Shown piece by piece: positions 14,631 through 24,686 of a stretch of 64,000 nt of DNA; position 1 is the first letter of the stretch, and every line of letters starts with the position of its first letter. A program made the position numbers and the translations under genes. Source of the DNA: JAPLDB01 sp038206355 (GTDB lineage: Bacteria > Bacteroidota > Bacteroidia > AKYH767-A > 2013-40CM-41-45). The stretch lies in the NCBI GenBank assembly GCA_038206355.1, contig JBBRAY010000013.1, positions 1 to 64,000 on the forward strand. The letters are read 5' to 3'. The notes beneath the pieces were generated by a model, which was not told where the DNA came from, ran no database searches, and saw only the letters and a list, made by a program, of their open reading frames with translations.

Positions 14631-17618
14631 ATGTACCTCAATTCTCACTCCCATTTCTCTTTTAAATACGGCACCATGAGCCATGAGCAGTTGCTTGTGG
14701 CTGCGCAGCAATGCTCCATTGAGCAAATGGCGCTGACTGATATTAATAACACTTCAGGCATTCTGGATTTTGTGCGGCTTGCTCCTAAGTATGGCATCAG
14801 GCCCGTAGCAGGTATTGATTTTAGAAATGAAATGCACCAGCAGTTCACAGGCATTGCAAAAAACAATGAGGGGTTCCGTGAACTGAATGATTTTCTTTCC
14901 TATCACCTGCATGAAAATAAAAGTATTCCGGTCTCTGCTCCTATCCTCTTCAACAGCATTGTGATTTATCCCTTCAGCATGAAAAGACGCCTGCTGAGGG
15001 AAAATGAATTCATCGGCATCAAACCCCATGAACTGAACCGCCTTGCATTCAGCGAATGGAAAGATGAGAAAGTAAAAATTGTTATGCTGGCAGCAGCAAC
15101 GTTCAGGGATAAATCCGATTACAATACGCATCGCCTCCTGAGGGCCATTGGTAAAAATACATTGCTTACAAAATTAATTCCTGAAGACCTTGCCTCCCCT
15201 GCTGATGTATTGATGCATAAATATGAACTGATAAAACAGTTTAGTAATTATCCATACCTGATTGAAAATACATTGAGGTTGTTGTCTCAGTGTTCCATTG
15301 ATTTTGAATTCGGAAAAAGCAAAAACAAAAAAACGTTTACCGGGAACTTTTACCAGGACGAACTACTTCTGAAAAAACTCTGCGATGAAAACCTGAGCTA
15401 CCGCTACCCTGCTGCCTCACAGGTAATAAAAGACCGTTACGACAAAGAAATAAAAACAATCACCGAACAGGGTTTTGCATCGTACTTTCTCATCAACCAC
15501 GACATCGTTAGGTATGCACAACACAAAAATTATTATTACGTAGGACGCGGAAGTGGCGCCAACAGTATGGTGGCTTACCTCCTGCGCATCACGGACGTTG
15601 ATCCCATTGACCTCGATTTGTATTTCGAAAGATTCATGAATGCTTTCCGTACCAGTCCGCCTGATTTTGATCTCGACTTCAGTTGGGCCGACAGGGATGA
15701 CGTGATTGATTATATTTTTAAACGGCACGGACATACCCACGTTTCACAGCTTGCTACTTACAGTACATTTCAATGGAATGCCGCCATCCGTGAACTTGGA
15801 AAAGTATTTGGTTTGCCTAAAGCGGAAATAGATTCCATCGAAGAGCGCATTGAAAATACAAGTGATAAAATTACGAAAGCCATTTATAGTTACGGGAAAC
15901 GTCTGATTGACATGCCCAATCACCTCAGCATTCATGCGGGAGGAATATTAATTTCAGAAAAAGAAACTACTTACTATACTGCACTAAGCTTTCCACCGAA
16001 AGGATTTCCACTCACGCAATTCAGCATGCTGGAAGCAGAAGACGTTGGGCTATATAAATTTGACATCCTGAGTCAGCGGGGATTGGGGAAAATGAAAGAC
16101 GCTGTTACACTCATCAAATCCAACCTAGACATTGATGTTGACATACACGATGTGCAGCGATTTAAAGAAGATCCCGGGGTGAGAAAAAATCTTGAAATCG
16201 CCAATCTCATCGGATGCTTTTATGTGGAAAGTCCTGCGATGCGGATGTTGCTCACCAAATTGAAAGCAAAAACCTACCTCGATCTGGTTGCTGCAAGTTC
16301 CATCATTCGTCCGGGCGTTGCACAAAGCGGAATGATGCAGGAATACATCAAACGGTTTCACGATCCTTCGAGAAGAAAATACGTCCATCCGAAAATGGGC
16401 GAACTGATGAGTGAAACATTTGGTGTGATGGTTTATCAGGAAGACGTGATCAAGGTCGCACATTTTTTCGCCAAGCTGACTTTGGGTGAAGCGGATATGT
16501 TACGGAGAGGCATGAGTGGTAAATACCGTGGCAGGGAAGAATTTCAAAAGGTGGAAAAAAAATTCTTTGACAATTGTAAAGCCGAAGGATATGAAGATTC
16601 AGTAACGAAGGAAGTATGGCGGCAGATTGAAAGCTTTGCAGGGTATGCATTCAGCAAGGGACACAGCGCTTCCTATGCCGTGGAAAGTTACCAGTGTATG
16701 TTTTTAAAAACGTACTATCCGTTGGAATATATGGTTGCCGTGATCAATAATGGCGGTGGCTTTTATGGTGTTGAATACTATGTGCACGAAGCAAAAATGT
16801 GCGGCGCAACTATTCATTTGCCAGACATCAATAATAGCAGTCACCTCACTTCCATTTTCGGAAAAGATATTTACCTCGGACTGAATATGATTGCAGAACT
16901 GGAATCATCTGCTTCAGATAAAATTCTTACTGAACGTGACAGGAACGGAGCATTCCATTCGCTGGAAGATTTTTCTACCCGCGTAGATATTTCTCTCGAA
17001 CAACTCCGCATACTGATCCGGGTTGGTGCATTTCATTTCACAGGAAGAATGAAGCAACAACTGCTATGGGACATTCACATGCTCATCGGCTCAAAGAAAA
17101 AAACTGAAGTGAAGAATGACCTGTTTCCTGTCCCTCCAAAAAAATTCCGCCTCCCGGAATTGCATCAGAATAAAATTGACGATGCCTGGGACGAAACGGA
17201 GATCCTCGGATTTTCACTCACCTCCCCTTTTGAAATGATCAGTGACAATAACTTCAATGAATCGTATATTAAAAATATAAATTCAAATAAGGGAGAAGTC
17301 TTTCTTGATTCCGCCGAAGAAATGAAAATTCAAAAAGGAAAAACTGCTTCTATATATGGCTACCTCGTAACGAGAAAAAGAACAAGCACCAAACGCGGAG
17401 AAGAAATGAGTTTCGGGACCTTCCTCGACAGAAATGGAAAATGGATTGACACCACTCATTTTCCTGACGTGCTGAAGCAATTTCCTTTCAGAGGTAAAGG
17501 CGTATATGTGATCACAGGAAAAGTGGTTGAAGAATTCGGATTTTACAGTCTGGATGTTACCCGAATGGAACGCCTGAATTTCATTGAGAAATATTCAGCT
17601 ACAACAGTTGAAGCCTGA
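14631..17618 (+). CDS. Short C-family DNA polymerase (DnaE2-like, probably error-prone)
   Basis: The 995-residue protein is a DNA polymerase III alpha-type enzyme, shorter than replicative DnaE (about 1160). Its order is PHP domain (1-~250), palm with VGRGSGANS (~304-312) and PPDFDLDF (343-350; catalytic Asp347 and Asp349), the third acidic site in YKFDIL (~475), then the fingers and a C-terminal OB-fold (about 895-985). The PHP site is incomplete: His6 and His8 remain, but the usual TDHGN is TDINN (Ile38 in place of His). This argues against PHP exonuclease activity. Only a weak clamp motif, VKNDLF, is seen. The shared operator and linkage to pol IV indicate a translesion role like DnaE2 in imuA-imuB-dnaE2 cassettes. 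Confidence 0.88.
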   Translation: MYLNSHSHFSFKYGTMSHEQLLVAAQQCSIEQMALTDINNTSGILDFVRLAPKYGIRPVAGIDFRNEMHQQFTGIAKNNEGFRELNDFLSYHLHENKSIPVSAPILFNSIVIYPFSMKRRLLRENEFIGIKPHELNRLAFSEWKDEKVKIVMLAAATFRDKSDYNTHRLLRAIGKNTLLTKLIPEDLASPADVLMHKYELIKQFSNYPYLIENTLRLLSQCSIDFEFGKSKNKKTFTGNFYQDELLLKKLCDENLSYRYPAASQVIKDRYDKEIKTITEQGFASYFLINHDIVRYAQHKNYYYVGRGSGANSMVAYLLRITDVDPIDLDLYFERFMNAFRTSPPDFDLDFSWADRDDVIDYIFKRHGHTHVSQLATYSTFQWNAAIRELGKVFGLPKAEIDSIEERIENTSDKITKAIYSYGKRLIDMPNHLSIHAGGILISEKETTYYTALSFPPKGFPLTQFSMLEAEDVGLYKFDILSQRGLGKMKDAVTLIKSNLDIDVDIHDVQRFKEDPGVRKNLEIANLIGCFYVESPAMRMLLTKLKAKTYLDLVAASSIIRPGVAQSGMMQEYIKRFHDPSRRKYVHPKMGELMSETFGVMVYQEDVIKVAHFFAKLTLGEADMLRRGMSGKYRGREEFQKVEKKFFDNCKAEGYEDSVTKEVWRQIESFAGYAFSKGHSASYAVESYQCMFLKTYYPLEYMVAVINNGGGFYGVEYYVHEAKMCGATIHLPDINNSSHLTSIFGKDIYLGLNMIAELESSASDKILTERDRNGAFHSLEDFSTRVDISLEQLRILIRVGAFHFTGRMKQQLLWDIHMLIGSKKKTEVKNDLFPVPPKKFRLPELHQNKIDDAWDETEILGFSLTSPFEMISDNNFNESYIKNINSNKGEVFLDSAEEMKIQKGKTASIYGYLVTRKRTSTKRGEEMSFGTFLDRNGKWIDTTHFPDVLKQFPFRGKGVYVITGKVVEEFGFYSLDVTRMERLNFIEKYSATTVEA

Positions 17619-17658
17619 TTTCTCAAAAGAAAATAATAAGAAGTAAATTATCAAGGAA

Positions 17659-20600
17659 TCAATGGATCAAAGTAACCCGTCCTACGTAATCGTGCACCTT
17701 GTTGTAAAAATCAGTGACCTTGATCTTATAAACATACACATCGCTTTGAGCAGGATTACTTCCTGACTTACCATCCCATGGCAAATCATAACTGTTCGTT
17801 GTAAATATTGCAGCACCCCAACGGTCAAAAATCCTCATTTCATATTCTTTGATGGAAGTACCATACCCCTTGAAGAAATCATTTACGCCATTGCCATCCG
17901 GTGTGAATGAATTCGGAACGTAAAAAGTATAACCGTATTCAATGCGCACTGTTCCGCGGATGGTATCTACACATCCATGATAAGTAGCAACATACAGTAC
18001 AATCTCAAATGTACCGGTATCCTTATACTCATGATCCGGCCTGAATATCTCAGACGATGTGCTGTCCCCGAAAGTCCAGGCATATACATCACCGTGCGTA
18101 GTGAAATTATCGAAACGTATCAACGGTTCCCATATTGTGGTCACTGCAGGTTGCGGAGTGAAATTCGCAACAGGTGTTGGATATACGGTGATTAAGTCAG
18201 TGTAGGTAATGTCATCCATACAACCATTCTGAGTTGTAGCATGTAATGAAACAGAATAAGTGCCTGCATGTTCGAAAATGTGCGTCGGTGCTTCATCACC
18301 TGATTCTGAAACATCAGAGAAAGACCATGCGTAATTATTTCCGTCACCGGTACTGAGATTCATTATTGGGACTTCCAGTGGCTCACAACCCTTTATTACA
18401 AGAGGTGTAAAATCTGCAACAGGACTTATATAAACCAGCGCCTCATTGGTAAACGGAACTGCATCACAATTATTATAAGTTGCATTGAGTGTAACAGGAT
18501 ATGTTCCGGCAGCCGCATAACTCACGCCAACCGGATTCTGGTCCGTGCTTGTTGAACCATCACCAAAACTCCACGAGTAAGTTGCACCGGGAATTAAATT
18601 ACCATCTGCATTGAACTGAAATGAATTTCCATCGAAGCATTGTGCTCCGGATGCAAAAGTCACAACAGGAATAGGGTTTACAGTAACATCAACTGCATCG
18701 GAGGTAGTACAACCGGTGGCATTAACTGCAGTCAAAGTATAGGTTGTCATCTGCGTAACAATTGATCCGTTATTGGTCTCCACTGTTGTACTGCTAGCTG
18801 CAGGGTCAACGAGGTCATTCACCGGCAACCATGAATAGGTAACGCCTGCTTCCGGATTGAAACCAACCTGAACAGCAGTTCCTGAACAAACGATGGCATT
18901 TGTACCTGCTATGGCGGCAGGGTATGCGGAAACAAGAATCGGATTTAATGCAACAGGCGATACACATCCGTTTTGTGAAACCGTTAATGTAACGTTTGGA
19001 TTCCCCGCTGTATTCCATACCAAGGTATAAGGACCCTGACCGGAGCCGGACTGAACAGTTGCTCCGCTAAAATTCCACGTGTAATTTGCATTGACCAAAG
19101 CATTACCGGTAAACACTACTGTTACCGGATCACCGGCACAAACAGCAGGTTGCATATTGAATGCCGAAGTTGGCATTGCATTTACAAGAACAGCAAATGA
19201 CGTAGTATCACTGCATCCATTCTCTGCCACTGTAAGATTAATAATTTGATTTCCTGCATTGTTCCATTCAAGGATGTATGGGCCTTCATTACTTCCTGAT
19301 ACAACAGTAGCATTACCAAAATTCCAGGTATAGTTCGCAGAACCGGAAGCAGTACCTGTAAATGTTATTGTATTCTGAACCCCTGTACACAACACTGGTG
19401 TACCTGTAAAAGCCGCTACAGGATGGACATTGACAATGATGGCATTATTTGTTACCGGAGAAGTGCATCCGTTTTCCGAAACAGTAAGTGAAACATTTGG
19501 ATTACCTGCAGATGACCAGACCACAGAATAAGGTCCGGCGCCTGTACCTGACAATACCGTACCGCCACCGAAGGACCAGTTATAATTTGCAGTACCTGAA
19601 CCTGTACCATTGTAAGTAATATTTACAGGAACACCATCACAAACAGAAGCCGGAAGATTGAATGGTGACGTCGGAATCGGATTTACAACAACTGAGAACG
19701 TTGCTGTATCAGCACAACCATTATCAGCGATAATCAAGCTGATATTGTAATTTCCTGCACCGGGATAACCAAGTGTATAAGGGCCACTACCGCTACCGGA
19801 AATTACATTTGCAGATCCGAAATTCCAGTTCCATACAGCAGAACCTGCAGCGCTGCCGGTAAAGTTGACGGTGTTCTGCGCACCATCACAAAGTGTTGGC
19901 GAAGCCGTGAATGAAGCTACAGGACCGGCTGTAATAGTAATTGCATTATTTGTTACGGGTGACGTGCAACCGTTTTCAGTTACAGTTAAACTTACCTGTG
20001 GATTTCCGGGAGAGTTCCAGTTAATCACATAAGGTCCCTGACCTGATCCTGAAACAACAATACCTCCTGCAAAATTCCATGTGTATGTTGCAGTTGAAGA
20101 TGCACTTCCATTGTATGAAATGTTTACATCATTCCCTGCACAAACACTGGCAGGCAATGAAAACGGAGAATTCGGAATCGGATTTACGGCAACTGCAAAT
20201 GAAGTATTATCAGTACATCCATTGTCATTAATCGATAGCGTGATGTTGTCATTGATAGCAGACGGCCAGCTTAAAGTATATGGTCCTGCACCTGAACCGG
20301 AAACGACAGTAGCGCTTCCAAAGTTCCAGTTATAAACAGCTGTTCCACTTGCCGTACCGTTGAAGGTAATAATATTTTGAGCTCCGGCACAAAGCGACGG
20401 CGTACCTGTAATTGATGCCACAGGAATTGCATTTACAGTTACAGGAATATTTGTTGGTGGAGAAACGCATCCATTTTCAGTAACGGTTAAGTTCACTGTA
20501 GTAGCACCTGCTGTCGGCCATGCGATTGAATACGGGCCTTGTCCTGCACCCGAGACAACTGTACCTGTTCCGAAATTCCAGTTGTAAGTTGCGCCAGCTC

Positions 20601-22644
20601 CTGCTGAACCTGTATAATTAACGTTGAGCGTATTACCTGCGCAAACAGAAGCAGGAACATTGAATACAGATGTTGGTGTCGGATTGACAAGAATATAATT
20701 AGAAATAGTATCAGCACATCCATTTTGAGTAACGATCAGTCCGATTGAATCATTCCCTGAAGCAGCCCAGGAAACATTTACCGGTCCTTGCCCTGATCCG
20801 GATATTACACTTCCATTTTGAAAGTACCAGTTATACGAAGCGCCTGCAATGGAAGTCCCGTTGAAAGAAATTCCTGTTGTATCCCCCTCACATATTCCGG
20901 GCGTTGAAGCAAATGAAGCGATCGGATTTGCATTGATTACAACAGGTGTATTAACCGGTGTAGAAGTACATCCATTATCTGTAACTGTCAAAGCTACATT
21001 GTAATTACCTGCTGTATTCCAAACCACATTGATCGGCCCGGCCCCTGATCCGGAAACCACAGTTCCTGCTCCGAAGTTCCAGTTATAAACTGCAGCTCCA
21101 CTTGCATTACCGGCATAAGTGAATGTAACGGCGTCACCGGCACAAGCTGTAGCCGAAGTGACCACATTGACAAGTACGCATGAGATAACGTCAATCTGCA
21201 TTACCAGTGTATCCGTACATCCATTCGGATTCATTGAGACAAGTGTTACATAATAAGTGCCCGGATTATTAAATGTGTGAACGGGATTTCTTGTGGTTGT
21301 AGTGGTGCCATCATCAAAATCCCAGTTGCTGAATAACCCGGAACTGGTATTGGAAAATGTGACAGCAGTACCGGGAGTTATTGGTGATGGAGGATTAAAG
21401 GTTGCAGCGACAGTTGGAGAAGGTTGTACATTAAATACAACAGGAGTACTCGTTGACTGGGCAGGAACACCGTTATCTGTTCCGATCAGGTAAATAGTAT
21501 TGTAACCGATATTAGTTGCATCTGCAATAATTTCAACCTGAATGTGAGCTGTGTTTCCTGTTGTTTGCTGAAGTATTGTAACACCGTTGACGCCATTGGT
21601 ATTTACTGCTGCAGTTGTAATTTGTCCTACTTCAGGAGAGAGATAATCAGCATCAATTAATATTGTATCACCCACACATATTCGCAACGTATCGCACACA
21701 ACGGTAGAGCGAATGATTGGTGGTATATTGGAATTACTGAAACAGCAGTTGAAAAAGTAGGATTGATTGTCGAGCGCGTCTATACCATCATTATTTCCGT
21801 ATGGTCCGTCCCATGCAGCACCTGCCTGATCGTATAAGCCAACCTGAATATAGTCTGTTCCATTTCCCTGGTTGATTCCTACAGTTGCAGGAGTTCCGCC
21901 AAAACCGTTTGTTCCGCTGGAAGCATCTCCTGTTGTCCATTGCATATCTTTATAACAAAAAGAGACATTATCTCCCGGAGGAATGATCGGATCGTTACCG
22001 TCAGTAATAATTAATTGAAAGGTGTTAAGCTTGTCATCGTGAATTCCGTAATAGCCGACATTCTCCCATTGAAAAATTGCATACGTAGCAGTCACTTTGT
22101 AATAAACCAATCCACTCATTGCACCCCTGGTATCTACGTCAGCCCAGAAAGGAGCAATCATTACATATTGGTTACTAGGGAATGAAAGCGCTGTAAATGT
22201 TGCATAGGTAGCGCCGATAGAAACGTTGCCGTTATTATTCAGGTAAACCGAATTTACGGTTTGACCATAAAAACAAAAGTTGAATGGAAACGCAATTGCA
22301 TTGGTAGACCAGTCATCATTCCTGTAATCTGGAGCCACTCCCGGACCTCCACTTCCACCTTGATAATTAAATTGACCAATCTGCCATGATCCATCGCGTG
22401 GAATCCAACAATCACAGAGCGCCGATTGCTGCTGAGGTACAGGAGGTGTGATCCTGGTATTTTGTGGCTGCGCCTGAGAATTGGAATATTTTTCCTGACC
22501 GGTGAGCAGGCCTTGCGCTTTCAGGTCATTGACCCGTTGTGCTCCGACGGCTCTGATATCCAACTGTGCGGTGGACGTAAATGCGCTAAAAATAAATAAA
22601 CATGCAAAACTGTATGCGAGATTTTTTGTAGATAATTTCATCAT
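17659..22644 (-). CDS. Giant PKD-like surface protein with gliding-type C-terminal domain
   Basis: The protein is about 1661 residues, starting from the ATG at 22644 rather than the in-frame TTG before it. It has a signal peptide, a nidogen-like N-terminal region (YVMIAPFWADVDTRG), one PKD domain, and nine Ig/PKD-like repeats of about 83 residues (C-x-G...YNWNFGxGTVVSGSGxGP...NGC). Several further PKD domains follow (WSFGDGS, WTFGDSTSS). The last 90 residues (FYVPNSFTPDGNGVNDFF to GRVTLIH) form the gliding motility-associated C-terminal domain of type B type IX cargo. It should be a long surface or adhesive fibre. The nine repeats alternate between two subtypes. Confidence 0.92.
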   Translation of the reverse strand: MMKLSTKNLAYSFACLFIFSAFTSTAQLDIRAVGAQRVNDLKAQGLLTGQEKYSNSQAQPQNTRITPPVPQQQSALCDCWIPRDGSWQIGQFNYQGGSGGPGVAPDYRNDDWSTNAIAFPFNFCFYGQTVNSVYLNNNGNVSIGATYATFTALSFPSNQYVMIAPFWADVDTRGAMSGLVYYKVTATYAIFQWENVGYYGIHDDKLNTFQLIITDGNDPIIPPGDNVSFCYKDMQWTTGDASSGTNGFGGTPATVGINQGNGTDYIQVGLYDQAGAAWDGPYGNNDGIDALDNQSYFFNCCFSNSNIPPIIRSTVVCDTLRICVGDTILIDADYLSPEVGQITTAAVNTNGVNGVTILQQTTGNTAHIQVEIIADATNIGYNTIYLIGTDNGVPAQSTSTPVVFNVQPSPTVAATFNPPSPITPGTAVTFSNTSSGLFSNWDFDDGTTTTTRNPVHTFNNPGTYYVTLVSMNPNGCTDTLVMQIDVISCVLVNVVTSATACAGDAVTFTYAGNASGAAVYNWNFGAGTVVSGSGAGPINVVWNTAGNYNVALTVTDNGCTSTPVNTPVVINANPIASFASTPGICEGDTTGISFNGTSIAGASYNWYFQNGSVISGSGQGPVNVSWAASGNDSIGLIVTQNGCADTISNYILVNPTPTSVFNVPASVCAGNTLNVNYTGSAGAGATYNWNFGTGTVVSGAGQGPYSIAWPTAGATTVNLTVTENGCVSPPTNIPVTVNAIPVASITGTPSLCAGAQNIITFNGTASGTAVYNWNFGSATVVSGSGAGPYTLSWPSAINDNITLSINDNGCTDNTSFAVAVNPIPNSPFSLPASVCAGNDVNISYNGSASSTATYTWNFAGGIVVSGSGQGPYVINWNSPGNPQVSLTVTENGCTSPVTNNAITITAGPVASFTASPTLCDGAQNTVNFTGSAAGSAVWNWNFGSANVISGSGSGPYTLGYPGAGNYNISLIIADNGCADTATFSVVVNPIPTSPFNLPASVCDGVPVNITYNGTGSGTANYNWSFGGGTVLSGTGAGPYSVVWSSAGNPNVSLTVSENGCTSPVTNNAIIVNVHPVAAFTGTPVLCTGVQNTITFTGTASGSANYTWNFGNATVVSGSNEGPYILEWNNAGNQIINLTVAENGCSDTTSFAVLVNAMPTSAFNMQPAVCAGDPVTVVFTGNALVNANYTWNFSGATVQSGSGQGPYTLVWNTAGNPNVTLTVSQNGCVSPVALNPILVSAYPAAIAGTNAIVCSGTAVQVGFNPEAGVTYSWLPVNDLVDPAASSTTVETNNGSIVTQMTTYTLTAVNATGCTTSDAVDVTVNPIPVVTFASGAQCFDGNSFQFNADGNLIPGATYSWSFGDGSTSTDQNPVGVSYAAAGTYPVTLNATYNNCDAVPFTNEALVYISPVADFTPLVIKGCEPLEVPIMNLSTGDGNNYAWSFSDVSESGDEAPTHIFEHAGTYSVSLHATTQNGCMDDITYTDLITVYPTPVANFTPQPAVTTIWEPLIRFDNFTTHGDVYAWTFGDSTSSEIFRPDHEYKDTGTFEIVLYVATYHGCVDTIRGTVRIEYGYTFYVPNSFTPDGNGVNDFFKGYGTSIKEYEMRIFDRWGAAIFTTNSYDLPWDGKSGSNPAQSDVYVYKIKVTDFYNKVHDYVGRVTLIH

Positions 22645-22812
22645 CAAAACATAGTTTTATAACCGGTAAACTATTCAATTTCTGACGGACAGAAAAAAAT
22701 TAATGTGCCCTTTCAGCACCAAAGATAGAAAAATAAACAATCCTTGAACTTATAGCTATTCTTTTTTCTGAACGGTAAGAAAAGGTGGGTAAACAGCTGA
22801 AATTATACTGCC

Positions 22813-23928
22813 TCAGGCATGTTGTATCACGCTGCTCATGCTCTCTGTAAACCGGTCAAAAAGGTACGATGCATCATGCGGTCCGGGTGCAGCCTCAGGA
22901 TGGTATTGCACACTAAATGCAACCTTATCCCTGACCCTGATCCCTTCAATAGAATTGTCATTTAAATTGATGTGGGTAACTTCGACCAAGTCTGATTTCT
23001 TCACGTCGTCAGCACTAACAGCAAAGCCATGATTCTGTGATGTGATCTCACATTTACCGCTCAATAAATTTTTTACAGGGTGATTGATTCCCCTGTGTCC
23101 GTGGTGCATTTTATATGTTGAAATTCCACATGCCTCTGCCAGCAATTGATTCCCGAGACAAATTCCAAAAAGCGGGATATTATAATTTAGAAATTCTTTA
23201 ATTACGTTTACCGCGTCATTCATTGTGGCAGGATCTCCGGGGCCATTGCTCAACAACACACCATCCGGATTCCATTTTTTGACTTGTGAAAATGTTGCAT
23301 TCGAAGGAAAGACCTGCACATAACAATCTCTGGAAGCCAGGTTTCTTATGATGTTTTTCTTCACTCCGTAATCCATGAGTGCTACTTTGAATTTTGAATC
23401 TGGGTTTCCATAAAAGTACGGTTGCTTTGTACTTACCTTGGACGACAACTCTAATCCCTCCATGGGCGGACATTTCGCCAATTCAGCCTTCAACTCATCA
23501 ATGTCGGTAATCGAAGATGAAATGATTGCATTCATTGCGCCTTTGCTCCGTATATGTCTGACAATAGCGCGCGTATCTAGGTCAGAAATTGCAACCAGTT
23601 TTTGTTGAATGAAATATTCTTCGATTGATTGCAATGCAGAATGACGTGAGTACTGTACATTGAATGACCGACAGATAAATCCTGCAATTTTGATATTATC
23701 ACTTTCCACTTCTTCAGCGTGTATTCCGTAATTTCCGATATGTACGTGGGTGGCAACTAACAACTGTCCATAATAAGATGGATCAGTAAAAATTTCCTGG
23801 TAGCCGGTCATCCCTGTATTAAAACAAAGTTCTCCACTCGTGCTGCCAATGAATCCCGCTGCTTTTCCCCGAAAAATTGTACCATCTTCCAGTAATAATA
23901 TTGCCGGTTTTCCTGAGTTATATTTCAT
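22813..23928 (-). CDS. carA: Carbamoyl-phosphate synthase small subunit
   Basis: The 371-residue protein is the glutamine-hydrolysing subunit that passes ammonia to CarB for carbamoyl phosphate, used in pyrimidine and arginine synthesis. The N-terminal CPSase domain (LLLEDGTIFRGKAAG, CFNTGMTGYQEI) precedes a class I amidotransferase domain. The nucleophile is Cys257 in FGICLGN, with His343 and Glu345 in QYHPEAAPGP. Length is normal. A -7-like TATCTTCG lies 9 bases before the start. carB is 37 kb away at the right edge rather than adjacent. Confidence 0.96.
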   Translation of the reverse strand: MKYNSGKPAILLLEDGTIFRGKAAGFIGSTSGELCFNTGMTGYQEIFTDPSYYGQLLVATHVHIGNYGIHAEEVESDNIKIAGFICRSFNVQYSRHSALQSIEEYFIQQKLVAISDLDTRAIVRHIRSKGAMNAIISSSITDIDELKAELAKCPPMEGLELSSKVSTKQPYFYGNPDSKFKVALMDYGVKKNIIRNLASRDCYVQVFPSNATFSQVKKWNPDGVLLSNGPGDPATMNDAVNVIKEFLNYNIPLFGICLGNQLLAEACGISTYKMHHGHRGINHPVKNLLSGKCEITSQNHGFAVSADDVKKSDLVEVTHINLNDNSIEGIRVRDKVAFSVQYHPEAAPGPHDASYLFDRFTESMSSVIQHA

Positions 23929-24089
23929 TTCGGAGGGCGAAGATAAGGATTAGTTGATTGGTTGAATAATTGAAAAGTTGAATAGTTGATTGGTTGGTTG
24001 ATTAGCAAATATAATAACTGAAACAGTTTATTCTCAAATTTTAATTAGGTTTGCTAATAGCATTTATTCACTGACATGCTTAACTTTCA

Positions 24090-24566
24090 ATGACTTTATC
24101 AAAGTTTATTTCCGGTAAAAAGGGCATCCTGATTTATGGTGTGACAATGGCTGCAATACTTTTTCTGTTGAAATGGCTTGAAATGCGGCTCATCATTATT
24201 GATCATGCATTTGAAATTTACGCTGTTTCCATTGCTGTACTATTTACTTCGCTGGGCATCTGGATTGCAATAAAACTGGCAAGGCCAAAAATAAAAACCA
24301 TATTCGTTGAAAGAATAGTTCCGGTTAAAAATGATGGTCCTTTTGTATTAAATGTAGAAGAATTATCCAGACTGGGAATTAGCAAAAGGGAACTTGAGGT
24401 ATTGCAACTGATGTCGGAAGGATTCAGTAATAATGAAATTGCTGATAAATTATTTTTGTCAGTAAATACGATCAAGACACATTCTTCACGGCTTTTTGAA
24501 AAACTCGAAGTAAGCAGGAGAACCCAGGCCATTGAAAAAGCAAGGCGACTTTTAATTATTCCGTGA
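24090..24566 (+). CDS. Membrane-tethered LuxR-type transcription regulator
   Basis: The 158-residue protein has two hydrophobic helices (about 12-30 and 42-62), a short linker and a C-terminal LuxR/GerE helix-turn-helix (about 92-155: LGISKRELEVLQLMSEGFSNNEIADKL, then NTIKTHSSRLFEKL). No receiver domain is present, so it is a one-component regulator held at the inner membrane. A -7-like TAACTTTC ends one base before the ATG. The DUF4199 gene follows after 120 bases in the same direction, a pairing common in Bacteroidota that suggests it is a target or partner. The signal is unknown. Confidence 0.85.
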   Translation: MTLSKFISGKKGILIYGVTMAAILFLLKWLEMRLIIIDHAFEIYAVSIAVLFTSLGIWIAIKLARPKIKTIFVERIVPVKNDGPFVLNVEELSRLGISKRELEVLQLMSEGFSNNEIADKLFLSVNTIKTHSSRLFEKLEVSRRTQAIEKARRLLIIP

Positions 24567-24686
24567 CTTCACTCTTTCGGGTGAAAAAATTGCAACAAGA
24601 GATAAAATCATCCTTTTGTATGAAGGAAAAAAAGATTGGAGGATGTTTATTTGCAGTCAATACCAAATAACTAATAAACTACACTT

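Noticed and set aside
14505..14726. Minus-strand open frame overlapping the dnaE start, with a protein-like end (VIFDDPNIVTFLFSAEK)
   Set aside because: It has no good start or recognisable family, and half of it is antisense to the conserved dnaE N terminus and the operator. Its openness is explained by dnaE codon structure.
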